From Cricetomys ansorgei (taxonomy: Eukaryota; Chordata; Mammalia; Rodentia; Nesomyidae), in NCBI GenBank assembly GCA_026225945.1, contig JAMJFZ010001133.1, positions 14,844,001 to 14,908,000 on the forward strand: a stretch of DNA of 64,000 bases, given 5' to 3'. Position 1 is the stretch's first letter. Every line of letters starts with the position of its first letter. Positions 24,334 to 34,585 of this stretch are shown here, in pieces. The translations under genes and the position numbers were made by a program. Below the pieces are notes generated by a model that did no database searches, was not told the DNA's origin, and saw only the letters and a list, made by a program, of their open reading frames with translations.

Positions 24334-24404
24334 AAAATCACACTAGCATATCCAACGTGGAGACAAGGAAGAAGAAAAAGAAACTCTAGACCTTGAAGAG
24401 TCTG

Positions 24405-24428
24405 TTTTGTTTTGTTTTGTTTTGTTTT
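24405..24428. repeat. (TTTTG)n simple repeat
   Basis: Five or so TTTTG units, read directly. Confidence 0.9.
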
Positions 24429-24693
24429 CTGCAAACCTGCCAAGATACTGGTGAGGTGAGGTGGTCCTGACAAGACACATTGCAATGATGATAACTCCAT
24501 CACACAAGGGAGCCCTTCCTGCAGACAAGGTACCAGTTGTTATTCCTGCAAACCAGACTCTGTCTTAAAATGTGGAAAGTGTTTCCTCAGGGTCAGCTCA
24601 CAGAAACTGTCTTCCAGAACTGGCTAAGGTTTTATCTGATTCTGGTAGCTGAACTTAGTACTGTAAGAGTCACCCAGGTAGTACTGGTATTGA

Positions 24694-25122
24694 AGGCATG
24701 AAGGGGTCATGGGGAGCAACTGAGGCTTCATACTATGAGAGGCCAGGAGAGGCTATTGGTGAAGGGTCAGCCTCAGTAGCAGTTGAAGGCCCAGACTGAA
24801 GGGGTCATGCAGAGAATTTAGGCTTGGCACCATGAAGAGAGCCTAGGAGAGACTATTAGTAAAGGTGCAGCCCAGCTGCAAGAAGGGAGCCCAGCGTTCT
24901 GAAGTTGCCAGTACTATGGGCTGACCACCAAGAACAGAAGCAGCAGTGAAGTGGAGCCAATCTGAGCCTGGAGGACAAGCTGTATGTGTTGCAGAAAGCA
25001 GAGCCAGAGAAGTGACCCAGGCCCTTTGGAGGAGCCCAGAAGATTATGAGTGAATTCCAGAAAATTGGACATTGATAATGTTTTGCTGATGTCCAAAGAT
25101 ATTGTGAAAAACTTTGTAGATG
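24694..25122 (+). repeat. 429-bp module, copy B (inside the provirus)
   Basis: Homologous to 22,981-23,409 with the same edges and length. On the plus strand both copies open with a methionine codon shortly after the left edge and reach a stop after SVAVEGPD. On the minus strand a frame of about 60 codons can be aligned between copies, with a 3-base length difference that keeps the frame. Neither frame resembles a known protein, and both are short enough to be chance. Confidence 0.8.
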
Positions 25123-25243
25123 TTTGGTTTCATTTGGTCCTGTGCATCAGCAACCCTTGTGATCATGACTCTGGTAAATAGTTTTGTTGGTGTAGTGTTA
25201 AATTGTGTTGTAGAGATAAAGCAATTTTTTGATTGATCTATAC

Positions 25244-25256
25244 AGAAAAGGGGAAT
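25244..25256 (+). promoter_or_regulatory. Polypurine tract of the short provirus
   Basis: AGAAAAGGGGAAT lies directly before the TGTTGTAG start of the 3' LTR. A purine run here primes plus-strand synthesis in retroviruses and LTR elements. Position and composition both fit. Confidence 0.75.
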
Positions 25257-25574
25257 TGTTGTAGAAGTTTATTTTTTGTTGTGTTTAAAATAATTGTTTT
25301 GTGCACTGTTGGGTGAGGGGCTGCCTAGGTTTTGGCATTTTGTATTGTCTGCAGGTGATGGATTTATATGGGAGATGTTTGCTTGCTAGTGATCTGCTCG
25401 TGCTATCAATAGAATACCTGAAGAGTTCTGAATCAATAAAAACACCTGGGTGCAGATGGCCAGTGTTCCACTGTCCAGGATGGTGGTTCCCTCTGCTGAG
25501 GGCTGGCAGGGCTTGCACCTATGAAAATGCCTCCATCTCTTCCTTGCTGAGCCCACACAGTAGCTAACTAAGCA
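25257..25574 (+). mobile_element. 3' LTR of short ERVK-like provirus
   Basis: Starts TGTTGTAGAAG and carries a CAATAAAAACACCTGGG polyadenylation region. The end lies at 25,571 or 25,574. If 25,571 is right, the flanks GCAGCC (23,963-23,968) and GCAGTC (25,572-25,577) form a 6-bp target duplication with one mismatch. The two LTRs differ at many sites, pointing to an old insertion. Confidence 0.8.
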
Positions 25575-25577
25575 GTC

Positions 25578-25720
25578 TTCCTAAGTGCCGTCATGCTTCC
25601 TGCTGTGACAATAATGGATTGGACCTCTGAATGTAAGCCAGCCCCAGTCAAATGTTTTCCTTTACAAGAGTTGCTGTGGTCATGGTGTCTCTTCACAGCA
25701 ATAAAATCCTAACTCATACA
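25578..25720 (+). mobile_element. MaLR-type LTR, 3' part only
   Basis: Begins mid-element at gtgccgtcatgcttcctgct and continues with gtaagccagccccagtcaaa, tgttttcctttacaagag and catggtgtctcttcacagca, ending in CTAACTCATACA. Same family as the LTR at 277-623. The 5' half is missing and is not found on the far side of the adjacent provirus. Confidence 0.7.
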
Positions 25721-26689
25721 GTGTTGAAAGGTCTTCAGGCCTGCATTTTCCTCAGCATAAAGAAGAAGCAAAAGGAGAAAAGTGCTGAAATGAGTGTGAG
25801 TGAAGCCCCAGCAGCCACAGAGAGAAGAGTTTATATCTAGAAGTAACCATGAGAATAGAGGTCCTTGGCTGACAGCCTCATGTAAGTTCTAGGCCATCCA
25901 GGGCAGCATTGAGGAAACAGAGGCAGGGTGGTAGAGTCATCCTCAGACTCTTTGCTTGATCAGCTCTATCAAAACCGAGACAGAGCAGTACTTATGATAG
26001 CATCCTTAGGGCAGTGAAAACCTATGGAGGGTCTCTTCAGAAATAGCAAGCAAAGCCCAAGGAAGGTTGGTTTTCAACTCTACACTGTAAAGCAAGTGTG
26101 AGGCTTCTCAAACCCACCTTGTGAGTACCATCAAAGAAAGAGGCCAAATCCTGATTTTGCAAGTGTCTAAGAAATTTCTTAGAAGGAAATGGGCTGAAAA
26201 AAAGACAGGAGGAAGATTGGAGGAGCCACAGACACATTTCCACTGTCAATATATTTTGTCAACTGTCAATATTGACAATCCCATTGTCAATATTTCCAGG
26301 TCAGCTCAGTACTGTAGACCAGAAAAGAGTGTGTAGCTTTCTCCCTCATGGGACTCTACCACAGCTAACACTTGTAAAGTTTGGAGAGATCTTCAAGAGA
26401 CAAGGAAGAAAATGCCGGGAGCCACTCTGCAGCAACCCGATCATTCTACCTGCTGAGGTCTGAGGTAGGGTGTAGTTAACACAGGGCATTCTAGCTTCCT
26501 GACCCCAGTGTGGTAGGAAGGGTGACTACCCACTATGCATGTAGGGTCTAGAAGTTCAAAACTGGCAGGCCTCTGAAAAGACATGCTCTTTTACACATGT
26601 ATATACCCCTAGAACCTCTGTAACTGACGGGCCAATAACTAAACCACAGTTCTTTGCTTTATAAAAATAGCAAGCATTTGTGAAAATCA
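25721..26689. other. unique sequence, nothing recognised
   Basis: About 1 kb with no recognised repeat or gene. It contains a small cluster of TGTCAATATT motifs at 26,244-26,294, listed separately. Confidence 0.35.
26244..26294. repeat. TGTCAATATT cluster with a perfect 14-bp palindrome
   Basis: Three copies of TGTCAATAT(T) lie within 51 bases. The central one is part of the perfect palindrome TGTCAATATTGACA at 26,264-26,277. Confidence 0.8.
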
Positions 26690-26815
26690 TCCATTATGTA
26701 GGGATAAGTGATTTATGTAGCATTGTTTGATTTAATCCCCACATAAATGTTGTAGATTTTCTACTGTCCAGTTAAATAGGTAAAAGCAGCTCATAGAGAC
26801 TAAGGGGATTTAGGG
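26690..26815 (+). mobile_element. MIR-like remnant
   Basis: gataagtgatttatgtagca followed by tttgatttaatccccacat and a gttaaataggtaaaagcagc block recalls the MIR core. Strongly diverged, so tentative. Confidence 0.4.
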
Positions 26816-26831
26816 ACAGGTTTGTTTCGTG

Positions 26832-26905
26832 TATACTCTGGATGCTGAGGTAGGAGGATGGTGAGTCTGCTGCCATCTTGGGATACATAGTGATACTCTG
26901 ACTTA
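26832..26905 (+). mobile_element. B1-like fragment
   Basis: tactctggatgctgaggtag followed by gaggatggtgagtctgctgc and gatacatagtgatactctg matches the central to 3' part of B1 (or the B1-like half of B4). It runs into a GGAAA-rich purine stretch that could be its altered tail. Confidence 0.55.
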
Positions 26906-26906
26906 A

Positions 26907-26990
26907 ATAACTGGAAAGGAAGAGGGAAATGGAGAGGGAAGGGGAGGAGGAAAGAAGAACAGACAGGGGAAAGTAAGCAAGGGAAGGGAA
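26907..26990. repeat. Purine-rich low-complexity stretch
   Basis: About 85 bases of G/A-rich sequence of GGAAA and GGGAA type. Confidence 0.85.
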
Positions 26991-27571
26991 TTTGAGATCA
27001 CAAAAACTTGACTCTCTCTAATTGTTGCATTTAGTTAATTTCAAGTGGAGGTATGAATCCGGAGGTGAGGAGCCCTATCTCTGTATTCTCATGTCGCTGG
27101 TTAGTAATCATCCATGTTTTATCTTCCATTCCACGAGCTCACTATGTATGACTTCTCCCAAGTCTAAGTCTCCCCGACCTTGAATATCATCTTGTGGAAA
27201 TGTTATTTAATTCATCACATTCTCTTTTATGTTGCCTGTTTGATATAGTGGCTTACAACTTGGTCCTTAAAATGCTAGGCACAGGCTGTTAAAATGGAGT
27301 TCTAGTAAAATTAAACCAGAGATCAAAGCTGGAAATCACTTACGTTTATCTGGATTCTGCCAGGGGAATGTTAGCTCTTTCTGACATTTGAGAGATGATG
27401 CTTTAATGGTCTTTTTTATAATGGGCTCAGCAAAGCCCTCTGTCTTGTTTAAATTCTAGTGATTTTTTTTTAAATGTGGCATTCTTAAGTATTTTGTAGT
27501 TGAACGATTCAAATTACATTCAACTTAAAAGAAAAATTCAGGTCAAATGAATAATAGTTTGGCTAAATTTT
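26991..27571. other. unique AT-rich sequence, nothing recognised
   Basis: No recognised repeat or gene over about 580 bases. Confidence 0.35.
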
Positions 27572-27586
27572 ACACACACACACACA

Positions 27587-27617
<31 letters not shown>
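27572..27617. repeat. (CA)n microsatellite
   Basis: CA run with a GA interruption near 27,586, read directly. Confidence 0.95.
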
Positions 27618-27622
<5 letters not shown>

Positions 27623-28729
27623 AACTTGAGGATTTTTTCCATGAATCTATTGGAAAGGTGATGCACAATAAATGGTAGACACTTTACGTCTGTAAACACA
27701 GCTTTTTGTACCACAGTGGGAGCAATTTGATTTTTCTCTCATTTACACCTGAATGTTGTTTCCATAATTGATAACGAGACCCAGCCCAAAGTAAGCACTT
27801 TACTACTTCAAAGCTTCCCATTGTTTGAAATATTTTATTGCTATTAAAATGAAAGCTGAAAATGCATGCTGTCTCATCAAACATTTCAATTGCCACAGGT
27901 TTCTTCCATTCAGCCCATACTGGAATGAACTAACAGAGGCATAGATAGGCTCTGGAAGTCTCCAGGAGTTGGGGAGGTGTCCAAGGGGAATATTAAGCTC
28001 TCAATATTTAATTAAGGGTTACTATATTTAGACACAATTCAGAGGCATTTGTATCATTGTTAATGATCTAATCTTAACTCAAGTATTCACAGAGGTCTAG
28101 CTCACATACAGATCACAAAAGCTTTGGACAAGAACAGAGCATCAGTGAAATCTCAGTAGTGGTGCTTTAGGACATAAAGGCAATGGGAATAAATCTGTGT
28201 TAATGCTCACAGTTTTGAGGAAAAAGTCTAACTCTCCCAGCCTGAGTTAGCACAGGGCGATGTGAAGTGATTGCCTCTGAGTTCCCCTCAGACCAGGGTG
28301 TTTCCATTTTGTACTGAGACCTGGCTCTTTTATTTGTTCATTTTTCTTCTCTTTTTTCCTTTTTACATTTTCTGGTCTCTTCTATTTCTTTTACTCTTTT
28401 GAGGTTTATTCATACAGACAAGCCAGTATATTCCTCATGTACGTGGTCTCTGAGAATATTTAGAGCCCTTGTAAGCTGAAGATGGTGACAGGAGGCTGTG
28501 GGAGAGACGTGTCCTGACTTACTTCTACCAAAGCAAGTGCGCCTTACTCGTTGCTTCTGTTTTTCCTTTGACCCTTCAACTCCTTAGTCCTCCCCTCAAT
28601 AGCATCTCCTAGACAATATTCTTTTACCATCTGTCCACTACTCAAGATGTTCCAAATTGTGTAACTCTTTGTCTTTCTTACTTCCTACAGCAAGCTTAAC
28701 TACATCTGATTCTTTGCATAAGTCTAGTA
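27618..28729. other. repeat-poor sequence, nothing recognised
   Basis: About 1.1 kb without a recognised element. The first 450 bases are AT-rich with several TAATTG/CAATTT type cores. Conserved non-coding DNA is possible but cannot be judged from one sequence. Confidence 0.3.
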
Positions 28730-28870
28730 GAGACGTGTAGCTTGCCAAAGCCGGTATCTTATCTACGTGGATCTTGGCTGTGTCCCTGCACCTCCCGCTG
28801 TACCCAACAAAATAAAATTGCTTAATAAATGTGTCGGGAAGAAATGGATGAAAAAACTGAATGGATACAG
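28730..28870 (+). mobile_element. Possible L2 3' end remnant
   Basis: gtccctgcacctcccgctgt followed by ttgcttaataaatgtgtc and gaaatggatgaa recalls the L2 3' end. Weak resemblance. Confidence 0.35.
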
Positions 28871-30089
28871 GAGATTACAGGTCTGTTCAGCATAGGACCT
28901 GGCATGCCTGATCATGTCTGGAGAATCAAAAGGGTCCTTCAATCATCTATCTGTCGACAGGAAGCATCTGGGAATGGACTAGTTACTGTGAAAAGAATGA
29001 TAAAATATTGTGGTTTGGTTCAAGGTTTTGCCCTATTCAAACACTGTTTCTCAGCTTCCTGGTCTAGTTCTGTGAGATGTTAGGATCTTTGTTTAAGAGT
29101 TGTTGAAATTTAAGAACACCTTCTTTTTCAGATTATCTACAGAGACTGTGTAATTATTTCAAAACATGATCCTGAGAAAATAGATTTGTTATAAACTAAT
29201 TAATGTAGTTCATATGTAAGGATTAAAAACTGAGGATTTTACATCTACCACAGGTAAAGGTATGGGGAGAAGTAAGAACCTATCTCATGGCACTCCATAG
29301 ATCCCTTGTGTCACAGGGACCCTGGTCCCAGAAAAGAGACAGACTCTCCTAGGTCTCTAGAAGCTTGTGAATCTGTATAGAAATTGATAGCTCTTATCTT
29401 AGAGACATTGTATGGGGACTTGAAAGCCTAAAACATGGGAATGAGTACACTGTAATTTCTGAACTTACCAGTTAAATGTATTACTAAATGAACTAAACTG
29501 CTAACTCACATTTTGCTAAAACTTCAAGTATTTTCTTTAATTTAAAAGGGATATTTTGGTTATTAAAATATACAGCTAGAGTTTTTGAAAATATACATTC
29601 ATTGCAATTATCAGTCCCTTCAATTTACTTTGTATTTATAATTATTTAAGGATTCACAAATTTGCAAACCATGGTCTGCCGACTCAGCAAATATGTGTAG
29701 AAACTGACCTTGAAGTCTAAGTAATTTTCAACTTCACATGAAGGATTTTAAGAATTAAAGGGACAGAAGCATCTTATGGAAAATGACCAATTCTTTAAAA
29801 ATCTAATTAGTGAGTGAAGATTATGCAAAATTGATCAAAGATATGGTTAATTATTCTTAAGTAAATAAACACCTAGCATCCAAGTTTATACGCTCTGAAT
29901 TCGTCCAATGGGGTCCATGTAGGCCATGGCTAACTATAGCCTGTCTGGACCGTTAACAGAAGGATAACAGTTTCCTGTCTGTCCCCACAGTAGGCACAGT
30001 AACTACTAAGCTAAAGCACTAAGACTTAGGATCCACATTCTAGGATGATACAAGAAAGCCAACCACTACCAACTAATGAAGAAAGGCCA
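28871..30089. other. unique sequence, nothing recognised
   Basis: About 1.2 kb, AT-rich, with no repeat or gene call. Confidence 0.35.
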
Positions 30090-30745
30090 TGCTAGGGGCA
30101 GACGGAAGGAGACCCCCGAGAAATCACCAGGACTCGAGATCAATGCAAAAGCAGGAGGCTTATTTCCAACGCGTTGGGGTCCGCTCCCGCAGACGCCTCA
30201 AGCGAGGCAGGTGGGAGTGACCAATTAGCACATTCTGAGTATGGTGTATATATGTTTTTCAAAGACAGAGCATAGCAACAGATCATCAGGCGCGAGTCTA
30301 TAGTGATGGGAGTATTGACCTTTAAGCTGATTGGTGCTGGCCTATAGCAAGGGCGCGGGCACTAGAAAACGCAAACGTTAGGGTCTTAGTCAATGTGGGT
30401 GGGGGAGATCCTTAGCCCAAGGCCGTTAGTCAGAGGTCTGTATCTTGTTTGCCTTAGAAATTGTTTTTCTTACAGAAATTGTTTCTCTTACTTCAATTTT
30501 GGGAACTGTTCCGAGTCGCATTGCCCCTGACTTGGGCCTACACAATTTCGATGCTCTTAGAAGCCTGACTAAAGTTCGGCTGCTTTGGTCTTGTCCTTTC
30601 CGCCAAGCGTTAAACAGAATCGTGTTGAGAAAAGACAAGGTATAGGTGCTACAGAGATCTGTGTGTAGAAAAGTGGAGAGCACAGTAAAGAAAGCGGCTT
30701 TCAAAACGTCTTACCGGAAACGCTTCTTCCCCTTGGCGGAGTTCA
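30090..30745 (-). mobile_element. CpG-rich class I (ERV1-like) LTR
   Basis: On the minus strand the element reads TGAACTCCGCC to CCCTAGCA. Toward its 3' end it has a gcctcctgcttttgcat block and gtgatttctcgggggtctcc, which resemble the R/U5 part of gammaretroviral LTRs. It also has a CACCAATCAG CCAAT-type box near 30,335, a TATATACACC TATA-like motif near 30,245 and an AATAAGCC polyadenylation region. Many intact CpGs suggest a fairly recent insertion. No target duplication was found at these edges, and no internal sequence is attached. Confidence 0.65.
30457..30491. repeat. 18-bp tandem duplication in the ERV1-like LTR
   Basis: gaaattgtttttcttac at 30,457-30,473 recurs as gaaattgtttctcttac at 30,475-30,491, one mismatch apart. 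It lies in the U3-like part; short tandem copies in U3 are common in gammaretroviral enhancers. Confidence 0.85.
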
Positions 30746-31339
30746 TTTTCTAAGGTAATGTATGCTACTTCTGTACAAAGAAAAATGGACACTAAATGAA
30801 AAATAAAAATTATAGTAATGATTGTGTAATATGAATTGCCCAGGGTCTCTAAAATCTAGTGTTCCTTTCCATGTTTCTTGTATTTCCTAAACTGTCAGGT
30901 TTTCACAATCCTCCCTCGGACTCCACAGTAATCCCTCCCTATCACAGTTTACTTTTCCATGGTTCCATTACCATAACTGATAAATAGCTGGAACTCTTTT
31001 AAGATCTAATTATTTTTTGTCATATCTAATTGTACTAGGAGCTCATCATAGCACCTATTGAGAGCCTATGGCAAAAAAAATCTCTCTAAAATTTGGTCAC
31101 TTCTAATCTTCACAGACAGCCAATCAAAGTACTCACCAACAGGTTCATTGTGATAACTGAGTTTATACTTAACACTAAAACCAGCACTCAGCACACAGTA
31201 AATGGTATATACACAGATTATTGCTACCAGTCCTCCTCCTTCTCCTCTTCAAAATTCATGTTCTGTGTATGTTCCTTTGCTGTGTTTGCTATGATCTATG
31301 AGAAGAACAAGTCTCCTATCTGTGTAACTGTATAACAGG
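30746..31339. other. unique sequence, nothing recognised
   Basis: About 600 AT-rich bases with no recognised element. Confidence 0.35.
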
Positions 31340-31530
31340 AAAATAGTTATGTGTAAATACGTGCACCCTTGCAGATTCCCATGCAGATCAGAAAAGGGCA
31401 TCAGATCCCCTGGAGCTGGAGTTACAGGCCCTGTGAACTTCCTGTTCTGGTGCTGGGACCTGAACATGGGTCCTCCACTAGGGAGGCACATGCTCCCCAC
31501 CACTGAGCAATCTCTCCAGCCCTCTTCTTC
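31340..31530 (-). mobile_element. B2/B3 SINE
   Basis: The plus strand shows inverted motifs: agaaaagggcatcagatccc, ctggagctggagttacagg, gggacctgaacatgggtcct and gagcaatctctccagccc at the tRNA-like head. Confidence 0.85.
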
Positions 31531-33129
31531 ATGTTGCTACTGTATTTTCCGATACAATTCAGCACTAACATACTTTCTATCTCCTTTAAGATCAAAATAG
31601 TCTACCTTGTGTTGTTCATTTGTTATATCTTTTTTCCTCTTCATTTTATCCCAGTGAAAATTGCTAGCACGATTTGTCATACCCACACACTTCCTTTGTG
31701 AGCACCAAGTCACCAGTTTATGATTCTCCTCTCGTTGCCTCTTTCTTACACTGCAGTTTACATGGCCACCTCTGTGTCCCTGAGCATGGATGACACTCTT
31801 CACACTGCCTATACGTTCTATCCCATTCTTTTTATCACCCCAGTTGGTGTTTTCAAGAACAGGGTAATTAAATCAGATGACCTGGTTGATACTCATCTTG
31901 AACCAAAATGACCTCACCTCTTTGACTCTGTAACTCCTCTGAGCCTTCTCCTGAACTTGTGTTTATCCACAGAACCTCCCTTACTTTTCCAGCATTGAGT
32001 AAGTAATGTAAGGATTTCAATCAAGCAGTATGTGAAAACATTCAAGGTCAAGCTCTTAACAGTCACAGTTGGAAGAAATCAGCTCAGAGTGCGTATCAGT
32101 CTGCAACCAAATTCTGTCTTCCTCTCTGGTATTAACCCTTGTCTTTCAGTGAGTTATGCTTCTAGAAAATTTAATTCCATTGATGAGTATTGAACTTTTA
32201 TTTCTAAAATAGAGTAATGTATTGTTAACAAAATACATTCTCTTTTACCTCATTCACTGACATAGCTGTTAAGTAACATTGACAAGAGATTCCAGTCATC
32301 ACTTTCAAAGACTCACCTCTAAAGTAGAACAGCATTTGCTACATTGGTGAGATTAAAGAAGAGTAACCTGAGATCCATTGCATAAAGTCCTTGGGAGGAC
32401 ATTTTTACAGATGATTAAACTGCTTAAGCATCATAATCAGAAAGATAAATTTGTTCAGGGATCAACTCACATGTCACAGAAAGTCCTCTGTTTGATTGAC
32501 TGGATAAGAGAGCCACAGATTCCAAGTATCTGTGCATCTTGATTCCCCAAGGAAAGAAAAGTTTGAATTGTTCTAGGATTTAAAATTCCCTGGCAGGGAT
32601 TGAAAACATGTGTTGAGTAGACTTGTAAAAATGTGTTTAGAATAGAAATGTTATTTCAAAACAGACTTGACATTTTTGCTCACAAAGTTTGCCAAGGGCA
32701 AAGGACTTTTTAATGTACTTGTTTCCTTGCTCGCTTTTTTCCTTCTGTAACAGCTGCACACAAAAAAAGGAAAAAAAAAAGAAAAAAAAAACACAAAACA
32801 CAAAACCCAGAAAAACAAACTCACTTCATAGATTTCCATTCTTTATTGTATTAATACTTCCACATGAGCTTAACATATATTGGAGCTTTTTTTTTTCTAG
32901 AAATTTCCTTCGTGGCCTGTACATAGCTATGTACAGGGTTATAGTATCTCAGCTAATGGCAGATGGCATGCACCGTGTTGTTTCCAGAAGATTCAAACCG
33001 AGGAAAAATTTCCTATTGTCTAGAGTGCTGACATTCAGCCCTTGTAAGAATGGGTAAAACACTCATTTGCGGTGATGTTGCTGTAAGATACATACTATGT
33101 GTTCAATCCTAGAAAAGTAGAGTACATAC
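31531..33129. other. unique sequence with an A-rich tract, nothing else recognised
   Basis: About 1.6 kb without a named element. An A-rich, imperfect stretch occupies 32,758-32,822. Frames around 32,651-33,057 overlap that tract and are not gene-like. Confidence 0.35.
32758..32822. repeat. A-rich low-complexity tract
   Basis: Runs of 7-10 A broken by single G or C. No SINE body precedes or follows it. Confidence 0.9.
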
Positions 33130-33465
33130 AGTTATGAAGGAACATAACAGAATAATAAGTATCCTCAGGTATTTGTGACATTACTCTTCTGTGGTAGAAG
33201 GTCTTTCGACTTATAAAAAAATGTTTACCACAAAACAGTACTTTGCGTTTTGCCCATAGCACTTCACACACATCATATTCATAAGGCTGCACTGCATCAA
33301 GAAGCCATATGTGAATGCTAGGCCTTCACCATATGCACAAATACATGCCATGATATAACACAGTGACTGCATCAACAATGATGTGCTTCTCAGGATATAT
33401 GTGGTGAGTGATGATAACACACAAGCACATACACATCTACACATTGCAGTCACTGCAAGCCATCA
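33130..33465 (-). mobile_element. Possible ancient DNA-transposon remnant
   Basis: On the minus strand, tcctgagaagcacatcattg, gatgcagtcactgtgttata and a ggcctagcattcaca block recall an old mammalian DNA repeat that I know by sequence but cannot name confidently. Treat as tentative. Confidence 0.3.
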
Positions 33466-34230
33466 AATACACTTTAGAATTGAGCTGAATGCATCTGACA
33501 TCAGTTGGGCAGTCAGGACTTCCAGCCAAACCTGACCTCCTTTTAAGAGTTCTTAGACGACAGAGTTGACCTAGACAATGTGCCCCACCTCCAGCATCTT
33601 CTTAGGGACTAACCACATAGATATTCTTGGATTTGTGTGCACTCTAGAGGGTCTTCTGTGATTGTTAAAGGCCCTTTGGAGGAGAATGAATAGCTGAAAT
33701 CCTGCTCTTTAAACCTCACTTAGGATTAAAGGGAATTACACGTTCACTGTTCACTGACGAGAGACACACGCCCCATTACACAGGAGGGATTAGGGCCTGG
33801 AGGAACATTTATACCTTCAAAATGAGGTTCGCCTTTGCCTCAGAGCACAGGGCTAAGACTCACAGACTGCACAGCTGTGGACTGGAGTTACAAAATAGGT
33901 GCTATCCAGGTTGAATAATGCTTTAACACTGGCAAGTAATAATTGAGATTAATATCTGTTCAAGAAAGAACTTTACACATGACTCAGAATGAATCTGTGA
34001 AAACTTCATCATTATTCAATGAGATTCTGCCTCCTAAATCCTTGTTTCCCCTTTTGGAGCAGGTTCGGATGATAACCAGCAATCTCCCACTTCTAGGGGA
34101 ACTACCCAATGCTTTGCCCAAGAGATGGAGCTGACTCATGGTCAGGGACACCCAGAGAGTCCCATTCTCAATTTGGTGTATGTGCCTAGATGAACTTCAT
34201 GACTTTCCACCCATATATATAGCTCAAGAA
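33466..34230. other. unique sequence, nothing recognised
   Basis: About 760 bases with no recognised element or gene. Confidence 0.35.
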
Positions 34231-34585
34231 GAATGTTTTATATGGTTTCTGTTGCCGTGATGAATACCATGACCAAAAGACACTTGGGGAACAAAGGGTT
34301 CATTTTACAGATTAGAAGCCATCATCAAGGGAAGTCAGTGCAGGAACCTGGAGGTGGGAATCAAAGTAGAGGCTATGGAGGAGTGTTGTTTACTGACTGG
34401 TTTGCTCAGCTGCCTTTATTATATATCCCTAGCTCCATGCTCCTGACTAGGGATGGCTCTACCAGGACCCTCCTATATCAATTAGCGATCAAGAAAATGC
34501 CTCTCAGACATGGCCACACACTGATTGGATGGAAGCAATTTCTCAACTGAGGTTCTCTCTTTCTTGGTTTGTCAAGTATCTACTA
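34231..34585 (-). mobile_element. ERVL/MaLR-type solo LTR
   Basis: Same family as 16,745-17,151. The plus strand shows gtttctgttgccgtgatgaa, accatgaccaaaagacactt, gggaagtcagtgcaggaacc, gactagggatggctctacc and aatttctcaactgaggttc. Edges approximate. Confidence 0.7.

Larger units (their letters stand above)
24334..25243 (+). mobile_element. Non-coding internal region of the short provirus
   Basis: About 0.9 kb lies between the primer site and the polypurine tract. It contains a TTTTG repeat (24,405-24,428), a stretch at 24,500-24,690 that I did not recognise, the 429-bp module (24,694-25,122) and about 120 bases up to the polypurine tract. No gag, protease, reverse transcriptase or envelope motif was seen, so the element would have depended on proteins supplied by another ERV. 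Confidence 0.7.
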
